A stretch of DNA of 35,597 nt from an uncultured Sutterella sp. (GTDB lineage: Bacteria; Pseudomonadota; Gammaproteobacteria; Burkholderiales; Burkholderiaceae_F). The stretch covers positions 1-35,597 of the forward strand of contig URFF01000011.1 of assembly GCA_900546995.1 (NCBI GenBank), read 5' to 3'. Of the stretch, positions 16,671 to 23,792 are shown piece after piece. The notes under the pieces were generated by a model. The model was not told the origin of the DNA. It saw only the letters and a program-made list of their open reading frames with translations, and searched no databases. The first letter of the stretch is position 1, and each line of letters opens with the position of its first letter. A program made the translations under genes and the position numbers.

Positions 16671-17681
16671 ATGTCAAATTTAGGGAACTCCCCCTCTTTT
16701 GTCGATTCATCGAAAGCCACCGCTCGATCCGATGCCGTGGTATGGGTGCGGATCGGTCACGATGCCGATGGGCAACGACTGGATAATTATTTACTCAGAA
16801 TTGCTAAAGGGGTGCCGAAAAGCCACATTTACCGGATTGTTCGCGCCGGTGAAGTCCGTATTAATAAAAAGCGGGTTAATGTCGATACTCGCCTTTGCCT
16901 GGGCGATGAACTCCGTATTCCACCGATTCGTGTTTCCGCCCAACCCAAACCGGCTCAGGCGCGACCGATTGATGACGAGGCCTTGCCGATTCTTTACGAA
17001 GATGAGCATCTTATCGTCGTTGATAAGCCTGCCGGTTTAGCCGCTCATGGCGGCTCCGGTGTGAGCTTTGGCTTGATTGAACGCGTTCGGGCGTCTCGAC
17101 CGAATCAGCCCTATCTGGAATTGGCTCACCGCCTTGATCGGGAAACGAGCGGCGTGATGATTCTTGCTAAAACCCGCAAAGCTTTGGTGCGATTGCATGA
17201 AATGATGCGAGAAGGGGAAGTTCACAAGTCGTATCGCACATTGGTTCTTGGCGATTGGGTCAATGACCGGCAGCACGTGAAAGCCCCATTATTTAAATAT
17301 GTGACGGCTTCAGGAGAGCGTCGAGTTCGAGTTGACGAAGAAAAAGGCTTACCGAGTCACACCATTTTTCAGTTGATCGAGCGATTCGGTGATGTTTCCT
17401 ACCTCAATGTGGATTTGAAAACCGGCCGTACTCATCAAATTCGGGTTCACGCTCAGTATTGCGGTCATCCATTGGTCGGCGATGAAAAGTACGGGGACTT
17501 TGAAGCTAATAAAGCCATCGCCAGGGGAAGTTTGAGGATTGCTTTTAAGCGAATGTTTTTGCATGCCGCGCATCTGTCGTTTAAACATCCGGTGACAGGC
17601 GCTGCGATGGAAATTTCAGCCCCTTTGCCGCGGGAATGCGATGAATTGATCAAGACTTTACGAGCCAGAAAGGAACACTAA
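16671..17681 (+). CDS. rluC: 23S rRNA pseudouridine synthase RluC
   Basis: 336 residues. An N-terminal S4 RNA-binding domain (about 34-85: QRLDNYLLRIAKGVPKSHIY) precedes the RluA-family catalytic domain. The catalytic motif HRLDRETSG has nucleophile Asp156, and KTGRTHQIRVH near 252-262 is the second family signature. It isomerises uridines in 23S rRNA (positions 955, 2504 and 2580 in E. coli). Divergence from rne is the classical arrangement and supports RluC over other RluA paralogues. A CATTAT -10-like box ends 10 bases before the ATG and no Shine-Dalgarno site is seen, so the message may be nearly leaderless. The HAD gene starts one base after the stop. Confidence 0.95.
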   Translation: MSNLGNSPSFVDSSKATARSDAVVWVRIGHDADGQRLDNYLLRIAKGVPKSHIYRIVRAGEVRINKKRVNVDTRLCLGDELRIPPIRVSAQPKPAQARPIDDEALPILYEDEHLIVVDKPAGLAAHGGSGVSFGLIERVRASRPNQPYLELAHRLDRETSGVMILAKTRKALVRLHEMMREGEVHKSYRTLVLGDWVNDRQHVKAPLFKYVTASGERRVRVDEEKGLPSHTIFQLIERFGDVSYLNVDLKTGRTHQIRVHAQYCGHPLVGDEKYGDFEANKAIARGSLRIAFKRMFLHAAHLSFKHPVTGAAMEISAPLPRECDELIKTLRARKEH

Positions 17682-17682
17682 C

Positions 17683-18351
17683 ATGTTGGTACCTAAGTAC
17701 GATTTATTCGTTTTTGACTGGGACGGCACCATTATGGATACGACCGAACCCATAGCTGCGGGGATTTGTCATGCGTTTGAGCAACTCGGCTATCCCAATC
17801 CCGGCATGTCAGCCGCACGAAGTGTGATTGGACTGGATTGGCGAAAAGCGATTTTGACGCTTGAGCCCGGCTTTCGTTTCGAAGAGTATCAGGCTTTTGA
17901 AGAGGCCTATCGATCTTTCTACATCGCCAAAGAGCAGACCATTGGCGTTTTCCCCGGGCTTGAGGATTTGTTAAGAAAAATGAAGGTGGCGGGCTTGCGT
18001 CTTGCGATTGCCACCGGTAAAAGTCGGCGAGGATTGGATCGGGTCTTTGCTCAAACCGGTATCGCTGATTTATTTGAAGTGACTGTGACGGCCGATGAAA
18101 GTGCCGGCAAACCCAATCCGCTCATGATTCAAATGATTAGTGAAGCGACAGGCGTTGAAATATCTCAGATGGTCATGATCGGCGATACCGAGCATGATTT
18201 ATGGTTGGCGAAAAACGCCGGTTGCGCGGCCGTCGCCGTGAGTTACGGGGCTTTCCCGAAATCAGAATTGAAAAAATGGAAAGTTCCCGTTGTTGACAAT
18301 GTCCCCCAATTGGCCAGTGCCTTGGGTTTGGACGAACTGCTGAATTATTAA
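17683..18351 (+). CDS. HAD-superfamily phosphatase (phosphoglycolate phosphatase-like)
   Basis: 222 residues. Motif I is FDWDGTIMDT with nucleophile Asp12 and Asp14. A helical cap follows (about 20-85, IA type), then motif II (IATGKS), motif III lysine (AGKPNP) and motif IV MIGDTEHD. The layout matches the Gph/PgmB group of cytosolic small-molecule phosphatases. Its place directly after rluC (one base apart) is standard in Burkholderiales and implies translation from the same message. The exact substrate cannot be told; phosphoglycolate, nucleotides or sugar phosphates are possible. Confidence 0.88.
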   Translation: MLVPKYDLFVFDWDGTIMDTTEPIAAGICHAFEQLGYPNPGMSAARSVIGLDWRKAILTLEPGFRFEEYQAFEEAYRSFYIAKEQTIGVFPGLEDLLRKMKVAGLRLAIATGKSRRGLDRVFAQTGIADLFEVTVTADESAGKPNPLMIQMISEATGVEISQMVMIGDTEHDLWLAKNAGCAAVAVSYGAFPKSELKKWKVPVVDNVPQLASALGLDELLNY

Positions 18352-18357
18352 AAATAC

Positions 18358-18386
18358 CTCGGGGCGGCTTTCAAGTTCGCCCCGAG
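18358..18386. terminator. Shared hairpin between convergent HAD and methyltransferase genes
   Basis: Nine-base-pair stem CTCGGGGCG / CGCCCCGAG (18358-18366 and 18378-18386). The T-rich tail (GTATTTTT) is on the minus-strand side, so it best terminates the methyltransferase transcript and is a weaker stop for the HAD gene. Confidence 0.7.
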
Positions 18387-18398
18387 TTCCTCTGCTAG

Positions 18399-19211
18399 CT
18401 AGGCCTTACGCCAAAAATCACCTGTTCGATGAAAGCGCTTTGAAGAGGTATTTTTAGTTTTTTGTGCGACCGCTTTTTCTGAATTGTGGCTGCGCTTAGG
18501 TGTCGCGGTTGTTCCTAAGATTGCAAAAATGGTTGGCAATTTCTCCAATTCGGGTAAATCGCTTTTCCAATCAGCCGCAGTCTTTGTTTTAATGAATTCA
18601 TGCTCACCCGTAATATCCATGGCGACTGTGATACGAGTTTGAGGGTGAAGCGTTTGAGCAAGAAATGCCAAGAAAGCACTGTTGCGATAGGGTGTTTCAA
18701 TAAAAATCTGAGTTTCACCGGCAGCGCTTTTTCGTTGCGCATCCAAAAGAGCGTCACTTCTGGCAGGCTCTTTGATCGGCAGGTAGCCTAAAAACCGAAA
18801 ATTTTGTCCGTTAAGTCCGCTGGCCATTAGGGCAAGAAGGATGGATGACGGCCCCACCAAGGGTTTGACGGTCATATCGTGTTCTTGGGCATAGGCAACA
18901 ATATCCGCGCCGGGATCAGCGATGCCCGGACAACCGGATTCGCTCACAATCGCCATGTCGTGACCCTCTCTGAGGGGTTTGAGCCATTGGGCAATTTTGC
19001 TGACTTCCGGACGGTGGCCGATTTCTTCAATGTGTAAAGACGCAATGGGTAGAGGATGCTCTGCGGCTTTGAGGTAAGCGCGAGCGCTTTTAGCGTTTTC
19101 CGCTAAAAAATATTCTGTGCGTCTTAAAACATTCAACGTGTGCGTTGGAATAGTCTCTTCAACTGGGCGCTCGGCAATTCGATTGGGTAAAAGATATAGG
19201 GTACCTGACAT
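18399..19211 (-). CDS. RsmI-like SAM-dependent (tetrapyrrole-methylase fold) methyltransferase
   Basis: 270 residues from the ATG at 19209-19211, which has GGAG six bases upstream; a GTG two codons earlier is a weaker choice. Motifs of the RsmI/YraL family are present: VSESGCPGIADPGAD for SAM binding (about 91-105), VGPSSILLALMASGLNG (about 119-135), FRFLGYLP and FIETPYRN. RsmI methylates the 2'-OH of C1402 in 16S rRNA. In Burkholderiales this locus carries a second RsmI-like gene next to maf, so the exact target is uncertain. The last 35 residues are Lys/Arg/Ser-rich and probably bind RNA. Only two bases separate it from the TGA ending the full maf frame, suggesting translational coupling that the maf nonsense codon would weaken. 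Confidence 0.85.
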   Translation of the reverse strand: MSGTLYLLPNRIAERPVEETIPTHTLNVLRRTEYFLAENAKSARAYLKAAEHPLPIASLHIEEIGHRPEVSKIAQWLKPLREGHDMAIVSESGCPGIADPGADIVAYAQEHDMTVKPLVGPSSILLALMASGLNGQNFRFLGYLPIKEPARSDALLDAQRKSAAGETQIFIETPYRNSAFLAFLAQTLHPQTRITVAMDITGEHEFIKTKTAADWKSDLPELEKLPTIFAILGTTATPKRSHNSEKAVAQKTKNTSSKRFHRTGDFWRKA

Positions 19212-19213
19212 AA

Positions 19214-19804
19214 TCACTCCAACCCGGGTAACACAGGGCAGCCGGCCTTGGCTAAAAGTTTGACCGTTGCAATTAACGGCAACCCGATGAGGGAGGTCGG
19301 ATCGTCAGAGCGAACGCTCTCCATTAAAGCGATACCCAGGGTTTCAATCTTGGCCGAGCCCGCACAGTTTTACGGTTTTTCCCGCAACAAATACGATTCA
19401 ATCGCTTCAGGCGAAAGCGCTTTCATGTGAACTTCCGTGGGCACCATGACTTCGTAGCATTGACCTTTTGCATCAATGACACAAAGGGCGGTCAAAAAGT
19501 CAATTCGATGACCTTGCATTGCCGTTAATTGTTCAACAGCCCGTTCATGGGTATGGGGTTTGCCGAGAATCCTTTCACCTAAAACCGCGACTTGATCACT
19601 GCCGATGACAATCGCTTCGGGTCTGATGTCGTGGACCGCTTGCGCTTTAAGACGAGCAAGCCTTTGGCAAAGCGCCGCCGGTTTTTCACCGTCTAACGGG
19701 GTTTCATCAACCTCAGGGGATATACACTCAAAGGGAATACCCAAGCGACTTAATAATTCTTTTCGATAAGGGGAGCTAGAGCCCAAAATAACTTCAGCAG
19801 TCAT
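19214..19804 (-). pseudogene. maf: Maf-family nucleotide pyrophosphatase, interrupted by an in-frame TAA
   Basis: The ATG frame gives MTAEVILGSSSPYRKELL and IVIGSDQV, both Maf/YceF signatures, then stops at TAA (19370-19372) after 144 residues. Without any frame change the sequence continues for 51 codons as NCAGSAKIETLGIALMES and then SLIGLPLIATVKLL, the conserved Maf C-terminus, ending at TGA (19214-19216). The intact product would be 196 residues, the family norm. The TAA sits where a tyrosine (EKPY-N/D-CAGS) is expected, so one base change from TAT or TAC explains it. Maf proteins hydrolyse noncanonical or modified nucleoside triphosphates. The product is probably truncated and inactive unless the stop is read through or is a sequencing error. 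Confidence 0.88.
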
Positions 19805-19945
19805 ATCAATCAGTAGAAAAGTGAAATGTGACTATGATAGCGGAACAAAAGTCTTTGAAGAAATTTTTCAGAAAAAACGAGGCAAAAGTCAACACTTTGA
19901 TAAAATGCGGCCTTCGGTTAGTGATTAACACAAGGAGACGAGGTC

Positions 19946-20485
19946 ATGTCAAAAAGCGATCAAGCACTCGAACACATTGACATTTTTTCGGTGGCAAAAA
20001 ATCGCCAACATGTCCAAACGATGGTGAAATTGGAAGCGATGCCGGAGCTCGCCTCTTTGTTAAGCGCCGGAGAAGCTTCCGAACCCTTTGTCGTTGATAT
20101 CGAAGGCATTGAAGGGGATAAGGGACTGCCTGGCGCATTGTTGACGATTCATGGAACCGTTTTTATGAATTGCGTTCGTTGCACCAAACCGGTCGCCGTT
20201 GATATCGATCGTGAAGTGCCTTTCCTTTTTGTGAAGGATGAAGCACAGGCCAATGCCGTACCGGTCGAAGACGAGGACTGGGAAATCGTGGTGGGTAGCG
20301 ATCACATGAACATTGCCCAATGGGTTCAAGAAGAAATCATCCTTTCTTTACCGGGCTTTCCTCAGCATGATGATTGCGAGGCACCACAAGTACTCGAAGA
20401 TGAGCAATTTGAAGTGGCGATTGACGAAAAACCGAATCCTTTCGCGCAATTGCGTGAAATGTTGAAAGAAAAGCAAAAAAACTGA
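19946..20485 (+). CDS. yceD: YceD (DUF177) 23S rRNA accumulation protein
   Basis: 179 residues. The central HGTVFMNCVRCTKPVAVDID has the CxxC and surrounding strands typical of YceD/DUF177, and the C-terminal part holds the conserved ILSLPGFPQHDDC segment with a second cysteine. YceD is needed for 23S rRNA accumulation in bacteria and plants, and adjacency to rpmF is one of the most conserved gene pairs known for it. A good AAGGAG site lies about 9 bases before the ATG. Both rpmF promoters lie at or after its 3' end, so rpmF can be expressed with or without yceD. Confidence 0.92.
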   Translation: MSKSDQALEHIDIFSVAKNRQHVQTMVKLEAMPELASLLSAGEASEPFVVDIEGIEGDKGLPGALLTIHGTVFMNCVRCTKPVAVDIDREVPFLFVKDEAQANAVPVEDEDWEIVVGSDHMNIAQWVQEEIILSLPGFPQHDDCEAPQVLEDEQFEVAIDEKPNPFAQLREMLKEKQKN

Positions 20486-20491
20486 TATAAT
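20462..20491 (+). promoter_or_regulatory. Upstream rpmF promoter, overlapping the end of yceD
   Basis: TTGAAA (20462-20467), 18 bases, then a perfect TATAAT (20486-20491) that straddles the yceD stop region. Confidence 0.65.
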
Positions 20492-20509
20492 CGCCAGACT
20501 TTTTCCAAG

Positions 20510-20548
20510 CCCTAGCTATTTGCATTGGTAAAATGCGTATATCTAGGG
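20510..20548. promoter_or_regulatory. Long imperfect palindrome between the two rpmF promoters
   Basis: CCCTAG (20510-20515) and CTAGGG (20543-20548) form the outer arms; GCATT (20522-20526) and AATGC (20532-20536) form the inner arms. It covers the -35 of the downstream promoter and touches its -10. In transcripts from the upstream promoter it would fold as a hairpin. Operator or RNA control element; no known family recognised. Confidence 0.45.
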
Positions 20549-20554
20549 TATAAT
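20525..20554 (+). promoter_or_regulatory. Downstream rpmF promoter
   Basis: TTGGTA (20525-20530), 18 bases, perfect TATAAT (20549-20554), 29 bases before the rpmF ATG. Confidence 0.65.
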
Positions 20555-20583
20555 TCTGCGTTTTTCAATAGTGGGGTATTGCT

Positions 20584-20763
20584 ATGGCAGTCCAACAAAA
20601 TAAAAAATCGACCAACAAGCGCGGCAATCACCGTGCTCATGACTTTTTGACGAACCCGGCTACGGCTGTTGAACCGAAGACCGGTGAAGTTCATCTTCGT
20701 CACCACATCAGCCCGAACGGCTTCTACCGTGGTAAGAAGGTGATCGACGTCAAGGGTGAGTAA
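20584..20763 (+). CDS. rpmF: 50S ribosomal protein bL32
   Basis: A 59-residue product, normal length, beginning MAVQQNKKSTNKRGNHRAHD and containing PATAVEP, GEVHLRHHISPNGFYRG and the closing KGE of proteobacterial L32. It lacks the four zinc cysteines of some L32 forms, as is usual in proteobacteria. Two TATAAT promoters lie directly upstream. The usual downstream partner plsX is absent; the next gene is on the other strand. Confidence 0.97.
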   Translation: MAVQQNKKSTNKRGNHRAHDFLTNPATAVEPKTGEVHLRHHISPNGFYRGKKVIDVKGE

Positions 20764-20905
20764 GATCGCTTGACATCTGCTTCAGCTGAAGGCCCCGTTG
20801 TATTCGCCTTCGCCGGCAACGCCTTTTAACCCCACAGCCAATGTGCAATCGTTGCGGTGGGAGACAAGACAATAGGCAGACAGTCTGAGGTTGATCGATT
20901 TAAAA
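20764..20905 (+). other. Structured region after rpmF, possible 3' UTR
   Basis: No open frame. It contains the perfect 12-base palindrome CTTCAGCTGAAG (20780-20791). A two-part hairpin has outer arms CCCAC / GTGGG (20831-20835 and 20857-20861) and inner GCAA-TCG-TTGC (20845-20855). A short AGACAGTCT repeat follows. It ends in the terminator at 20906-20932, so it would be the rpmF 3' UTR or a small RNA released from it. Confidence 0.4.
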
Positions 20906-20932
20906 AAAGGAATCCATTGCGGATTCCTTTTT
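20906..20932 (+). terminator. Terminator of rpmF
   Basis: AAAGGAATCC / GGATTCCTTT stem (20906-20915 and 20921-20930) with a 5-base loop and further T residues. The A-run on the left lets it work on both strands. Confidence 0.88.
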
Positions 20933-20943
20933 CATTTTTTAGA

Positions 20944-20969
20944 AAAGGGCAACCATGCGGCTGCCCTTT
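20944..20969 (-). terminator. Terminator of the cupin gene
   Basis: AAAGGGCA / TGCCCTTT (20944-20951 and 20962-20969), directly after the minus-strand cupin stop and followed on that strand by a short T-rich tail. Confidence 0.7.
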
Positions 20970-20979
20970 GCTTTAGAAA

Positions 20980-21468
20980 TCATTTACCTTCAAACTCTGC
21001 ATCCGTGACCGGATCAAGCCACTGCGATTTGTTGTTGGGGACGTTGGTTTCAACCGAAATGTGAGTCATCCAAGTGGTTAATCCGCCGCCATGCCAGTGT
21101 TCGACATTCGGTGCAATACGAACCACATCGCCTTTCTTGATAATTTGCACGGGCTTACCTTTTTCCTGATAGCGACCTTCTCCGGAAATCACCAAAAGGA
21201 TTTGACCACCGGTATGTTTGTGCCAGAACGTTCTTGTGCGCGGTTCAAAGGTTACATTGCCGATCGGAGCGTTAAACGTGGCATCATTTTCCGAAAGCAT
21301 CGTCAAATAGGACGTGCCGGTGAAAAATTTTCCATACGGATTAACAGGGCCTTGGGCAAAGACGGTATCAATCGGAGCCTTCGTTACTTCAACTTTATCG
21401 CCTGCCATGGCTAAGCTCGAGCTTAGGGCGATTGCAACAACAGCTAGGCTTTTCATCAACGTTTGCAT
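20980..21468 (-). CDS. Secreted single-domain cupin protein
   Basis: 162 residues from the ATG at 21466-21468, chosen because GAGGA lies about 6 bases upstream and a signal peptide follows (MKSLAVVAIALSSSLAMAGD). Longer in-frame starts have no ribosome site. The mature part is a cupin_2 barrel: WHKHTGGQILLVISGEG is motif 1 with its His metal ligands and the usual Gly, and GDVVRIAPNVEHWHGG is motif 2 with another His. Similar small periplasmic cupins are often annotated as quercetin-dioxygenase-like, but the reaction is unknown. It has its own terminator and lies head-to-head with the carbonic anhydrase, in the slot usually held by plsX. Confidence 0.8.
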   Translation of the reverse strand: MQTLMKSLAVVAIALSSSLAMAGDKVEVTKAPIDTVFAQGPVNPYGKFFTGTSYLTMLSENDATFNAPIGNVTFEPRTRTFWHKHTGGQILLVISGEGRYQEKGKPVQIIKKGDVVRIAPNVEHWHGGGLTTWMTHISVETNVPNNKSQWLDPVTDAEFEGK

Positions 21469-21620
21469 AATTGTCCTCTTTGGATGAGTTAACTTCTTGA
21501 TATTTAGTTTATTGAAGTGTCTTTTTGTGGACCTGATTGTTTCGCTCGAAAATTTGCTTAATTCTCTCAATGTTTTCGGGTTATGATTAACCGATTCTTT
21601 TGTGTTTTAGGTCGGCAGTT

Positions 21621-22253
21621 ATGACACGTTTTCATGATTTGGTACACGGTTTCCGTTATTTCCGAGAAGAGTACTTTTTGAAGGAAAAAGAGTTTTTTGA
21701 GCAATTGGCGCATGGGCAAAGTCCTAAAACGATGGTTGTTGCTTGTTGTGATTCCAGAACGGATCCAGCCATTCTTTTAGGTTGCAAACCGGGCGAACTT
21801 TTCGTTGTCAGAAGCATTGCGGCACTCATTGCGCCACAAAGCAAGGCAGGAGAGTATGACGCTGTTGTCGCGGCTATTGAATACGCGGTTAAGCACCTTG
21901 CCATACATGACATTGTTGTCATGGGGCACTCCAATTGCGGTGGTATTCAAGGAATTTTTAATCCTGAAAAGTTGGCATCGGATCAATATGTGGCTCGTTG
22001 GGTCAGTTTAGCTTGCCCGGTTGTTGAAGACGTGGTGAGAGAAAATCCCGAGGCCAGTGAGAAAGAAAAGCTTCGTCTCAGTGAAGAGGCAGGTGTTTTG
22101 TATTCAATGGAGAATTTGCTTTCTTATCCTTGGGTCGCTGAACCGGTTAAAGCGGGAAAACTCTCCGTTCACGCGTTGTATTGGGACATGCACGCCGGCC
22201 ATCTGTTAATTTGGAATTCTCAGAAAGAAGACTTTGAAGTGTTGGCACACTAA
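21621..22253 (+). CDS. Beta-class carbonic anhydrase
   Basis: 210 residues from the ATG at 21621; an upstream in-frame TTG at 21600 is less likely. The zinc site is complete: Cys43-Asp44-Ser45-Arg46 in VVACCDSRTDP and His103 with Cys106 in MGHSNCGG. The Asp-Arg pair is the catalytic dyad of the beta class. No signal peptide, so cytosolic interconversion of CO2 and bicarbonate. It sits just before the fatty acid synthesis genes, and bicarbonate is the co-substrate of acetyl-CoA carboxylase, which makes the malonyl-CoA those genes use. The functional link is inferred from position. Confidence 0.93.
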   Translation: MTRFHDLVHGFRYFREEYFLKEKEFFEQLAHGQSPKTMVVACCDSRTDPAILLGCKPGELFVVRSIAALIAPQSKAGEYDAVVAAIEYAVKHLAIHDIVVMGHSNCGGIQGIFNPEKLASDQYVARWVSLACPVVEDVVRENPEASEKEKLRLSEEAGVLYSMENLLSYPWVAEPVKAGKLSVHALYWDMHAGHLLIWNSQKEDFEVLAH

Positions 22254-22257
22254 AGAA

Positions 22258-22287
22258 AAGACACGGAAAAACAAATTTCCGTGTCTT
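22258..22287. terminator. Bidirectional terminator between carbonic anhydrase and lipoprotein genes
   Basis: Twelve-base-pair perfect stem AAGACACGGAAA / TTTCCGTGTCTT (22258-22269 and 22276-22287). The T-rich tail is better on the minus strand, but the hairpin lies 5 bases after the carbonic anhydrase stop, so it probably serves both genes. Confidence 0.75.
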
Positions 22288-22316
22288 AAACGAATCGGTT
22301 GAATGAACCGGTTAAC

Positions 22317-22664
22317 TTAACGTTGAATTTCCTTCTTAATGTTTTCAGCCTTTTCTTTCCATTCTTCCGATTTTTCGTTGATGGTGTCTTGGGCGTTTTG
22401 CAGTTTTTCGGTTACTGCGTCTTTTGTATCGTTGTAGGTATCTTTCGCAGCATCATGCGCTTTATCAACTTGTTCGGCGAGATCTTTATAGCCACCTTTG
22501 ACGCAGGCTTCGGTGAGCGCTCGGGCTTTTTCAAGTCCTTCTTTCTGGGCGACTTCGTTGATGTGCGAAATGCTGCACGTTGAGTCAGTGATATCCCATT
22601 CATTATTGCAACCGCTTAGAGCCAAACCGGCGCCAATCGCAATGAGGATATAGAGCTTTTTCAC
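22317..22664 (-). CDS. Small helical lipoprotein
   Basis: 115 residues if started at the GTG at 22662-22664, preferred because GGAG lies 6 bases upstream and the product begins MKKLYILIAIGAGLALSGC, a classic lipoprotein signal with lipobox LSGC. An earlier GTG (22676) would destroy that spacing. The mature part is hydrophilic, almost entirely alpha-helical and Lys/Glu/Ala-rich (KAHDAAKDTYNDTKDAVTEK), ending in a charged coiled-coil-like stretch. Two other cysteines (STC and EAC) might form a disulfide. No named family recognised; probably a cell-envelope lipoprotein. Monocistronic. Confidence 0.75.
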   Translation of the reverse strand: MKKLYILIAIGAGLALSGCNNEWDITDSTCSISHINEVAQKEGLEKARALTEACVKGGYKDLAEQVDKAHDAAKDTYNDTKDAVTEKLQNAQDTINEKSEEWKEKAENIKKEIQR

Positions 22665-22803
22665 GGCATTCTCCACAAAAGTTTGTCATTGATTTCGATC
22701 AGTATAGGGGAAAGAATGCGCTAATCCCTTTGGCTGAAAAAATTAGTGACACTTTCCATTGAAAAAATTGCCTAAAATAAGACGGACTTAAAAAAGGAAC
22801 ATC

Positions 22804-23787
22804 ATGGCTCAAATTTATTCACGTATTGTTGCGACCGGTTCGGCTTTACCGGAACGCGCAACGACCAATGATGACTTGGCTCACGAATTGTCACTTCGCC
22901 ACATTGAAACCAGCGATGAATGGATTCGTACGAGAACCGGTATTGAAAAACGGTATTTAGCAGAAAAAGGCTTGACCGTGACGCAGTTGGCAGAGCGTGC
23001 CGCTCGTGCGGCTCTTTGGGATAGTGGTTTGGCGCCCGAAGATATCGATCTCATTATCGTGGCGACCACAACGCCGGATATGGTTTTCCCAAGCACAGCC
23101 TGTCAATTGCAAAAGCGTTTGGGTTGCCCGAAAGGCGCAGCTTTTGATTTGCAGGCTGTTTGCGCCGGATTTGTCTATGCGCTGGCTAATGCTGATGCGC
23201 TGATTCGTACCGGAGTTTATAAGACGGCGTTGGTTGTTGGCGCGGACATCATGAGCCGCATTGTGGACTGGGACGATCGTTCTACCTGTGTGCTTTTTGG
23301 TGATGGCGCGGGGGCCGTTATTCTCCAAGCTTCGAGTGAGCCGGGTATTTTGGCGGCTAAACTCAGTGCGGACGGGCAATTGGATGAAAGCGTTTTGGGT
23401 TGCACCGGTCATTTGTCCGGTGGTGAAGCCGCAGGCGATCCTTTTGTTCGGATGGATGGTCGTCAGGTGTTTCGTACGGCAGTCTCGGTTCTGAGTGAGA
23501 ATGCCGACGATGTATTGACGGCAGGCGGTATTTCCGTGTCCGATATTGATTGTTATGTCCCGCATCAGGCCAATTTGCGCATCATGCAAAAGGTTGCGCA
23601 GCGGTTGGGTATTGAAGAAGAGAAGATGATTGTGACGGTCAATCACCATGGCAACACGTCGGCTGCTTCCGTGCCCTTGGCCTTGGATAATGCCGCTCGT
23701 CATGATCGTATTAAAAAAGGCGATATTGTTTTAATGCAGGCTGTCGGTGCCGGTATGGCTTGGGGCAGCGTTTTACTTAAATGGTAG
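22804..23787 (+). CDS. fabH: Beta-ketoacyl-ACP synthase III
   Basis: 327 residues of thiolase fold. The catalytic triad is visible: Cys120 in LQAVCAGFVYAL, His in CYVPHQANLRIM (about 254) and Asn in NHHGNTSAASVP (about 284). ETSDEWIRTRTGI near 35-47 is a FabH signature. It condenses acetyl-CoA with malonyl-ACP to start each fatty acid. AAGGAA before the ATG supports the start. It opens a fabH-fabD-fabG run without internal terminators; its stop lies a few bases before the fabD start. The usual upstream partner plsX is not in the window. Confidence 0.97.
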   Translation: MAQIYSRIVATGSALPERATTNDDLAHELSLRHIETSDEWIRTRTGIEKRYLAEKGLTVTQLAERAARAALWDSGLAPEDIDLIIVATTTPDMVFPSTACQLQKRLGCPKGAAFDLQAVCAGFVYALANADALIRTGVYKTALVVGADIMSRIVDWDDRSTCVLFGDGAGAVILQASSEPGILAAKLSADGQLDESVLGCTGHLSGGEAAGDPFVRMDGRQVFRTAVSVLSENADDVLTAGGISVSDIDCYVPHQANLRIMQKVAQRLGIEEEKMIVTVNHHGNTSAASVPLALDNAARHDRIKKGDIVLMQAVGAGMAWGSVLLKW

Positions 23788-23792
23788 GTTTT

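Noticed and set aside
20764..20905. Remnant of plsX after rpmF
   Set aside because: No PlsX-like sequence such as the N-terminal DxMGGD motif was seen in any frame of this stretch.
21469..21570. N-terminal extension of the cupin protein
   Set aside because: The longer start would bury the signal peptide 34 residues inside the protein and has no ribosome site, whereas the ATG at 21466-21468 has GAGGA.
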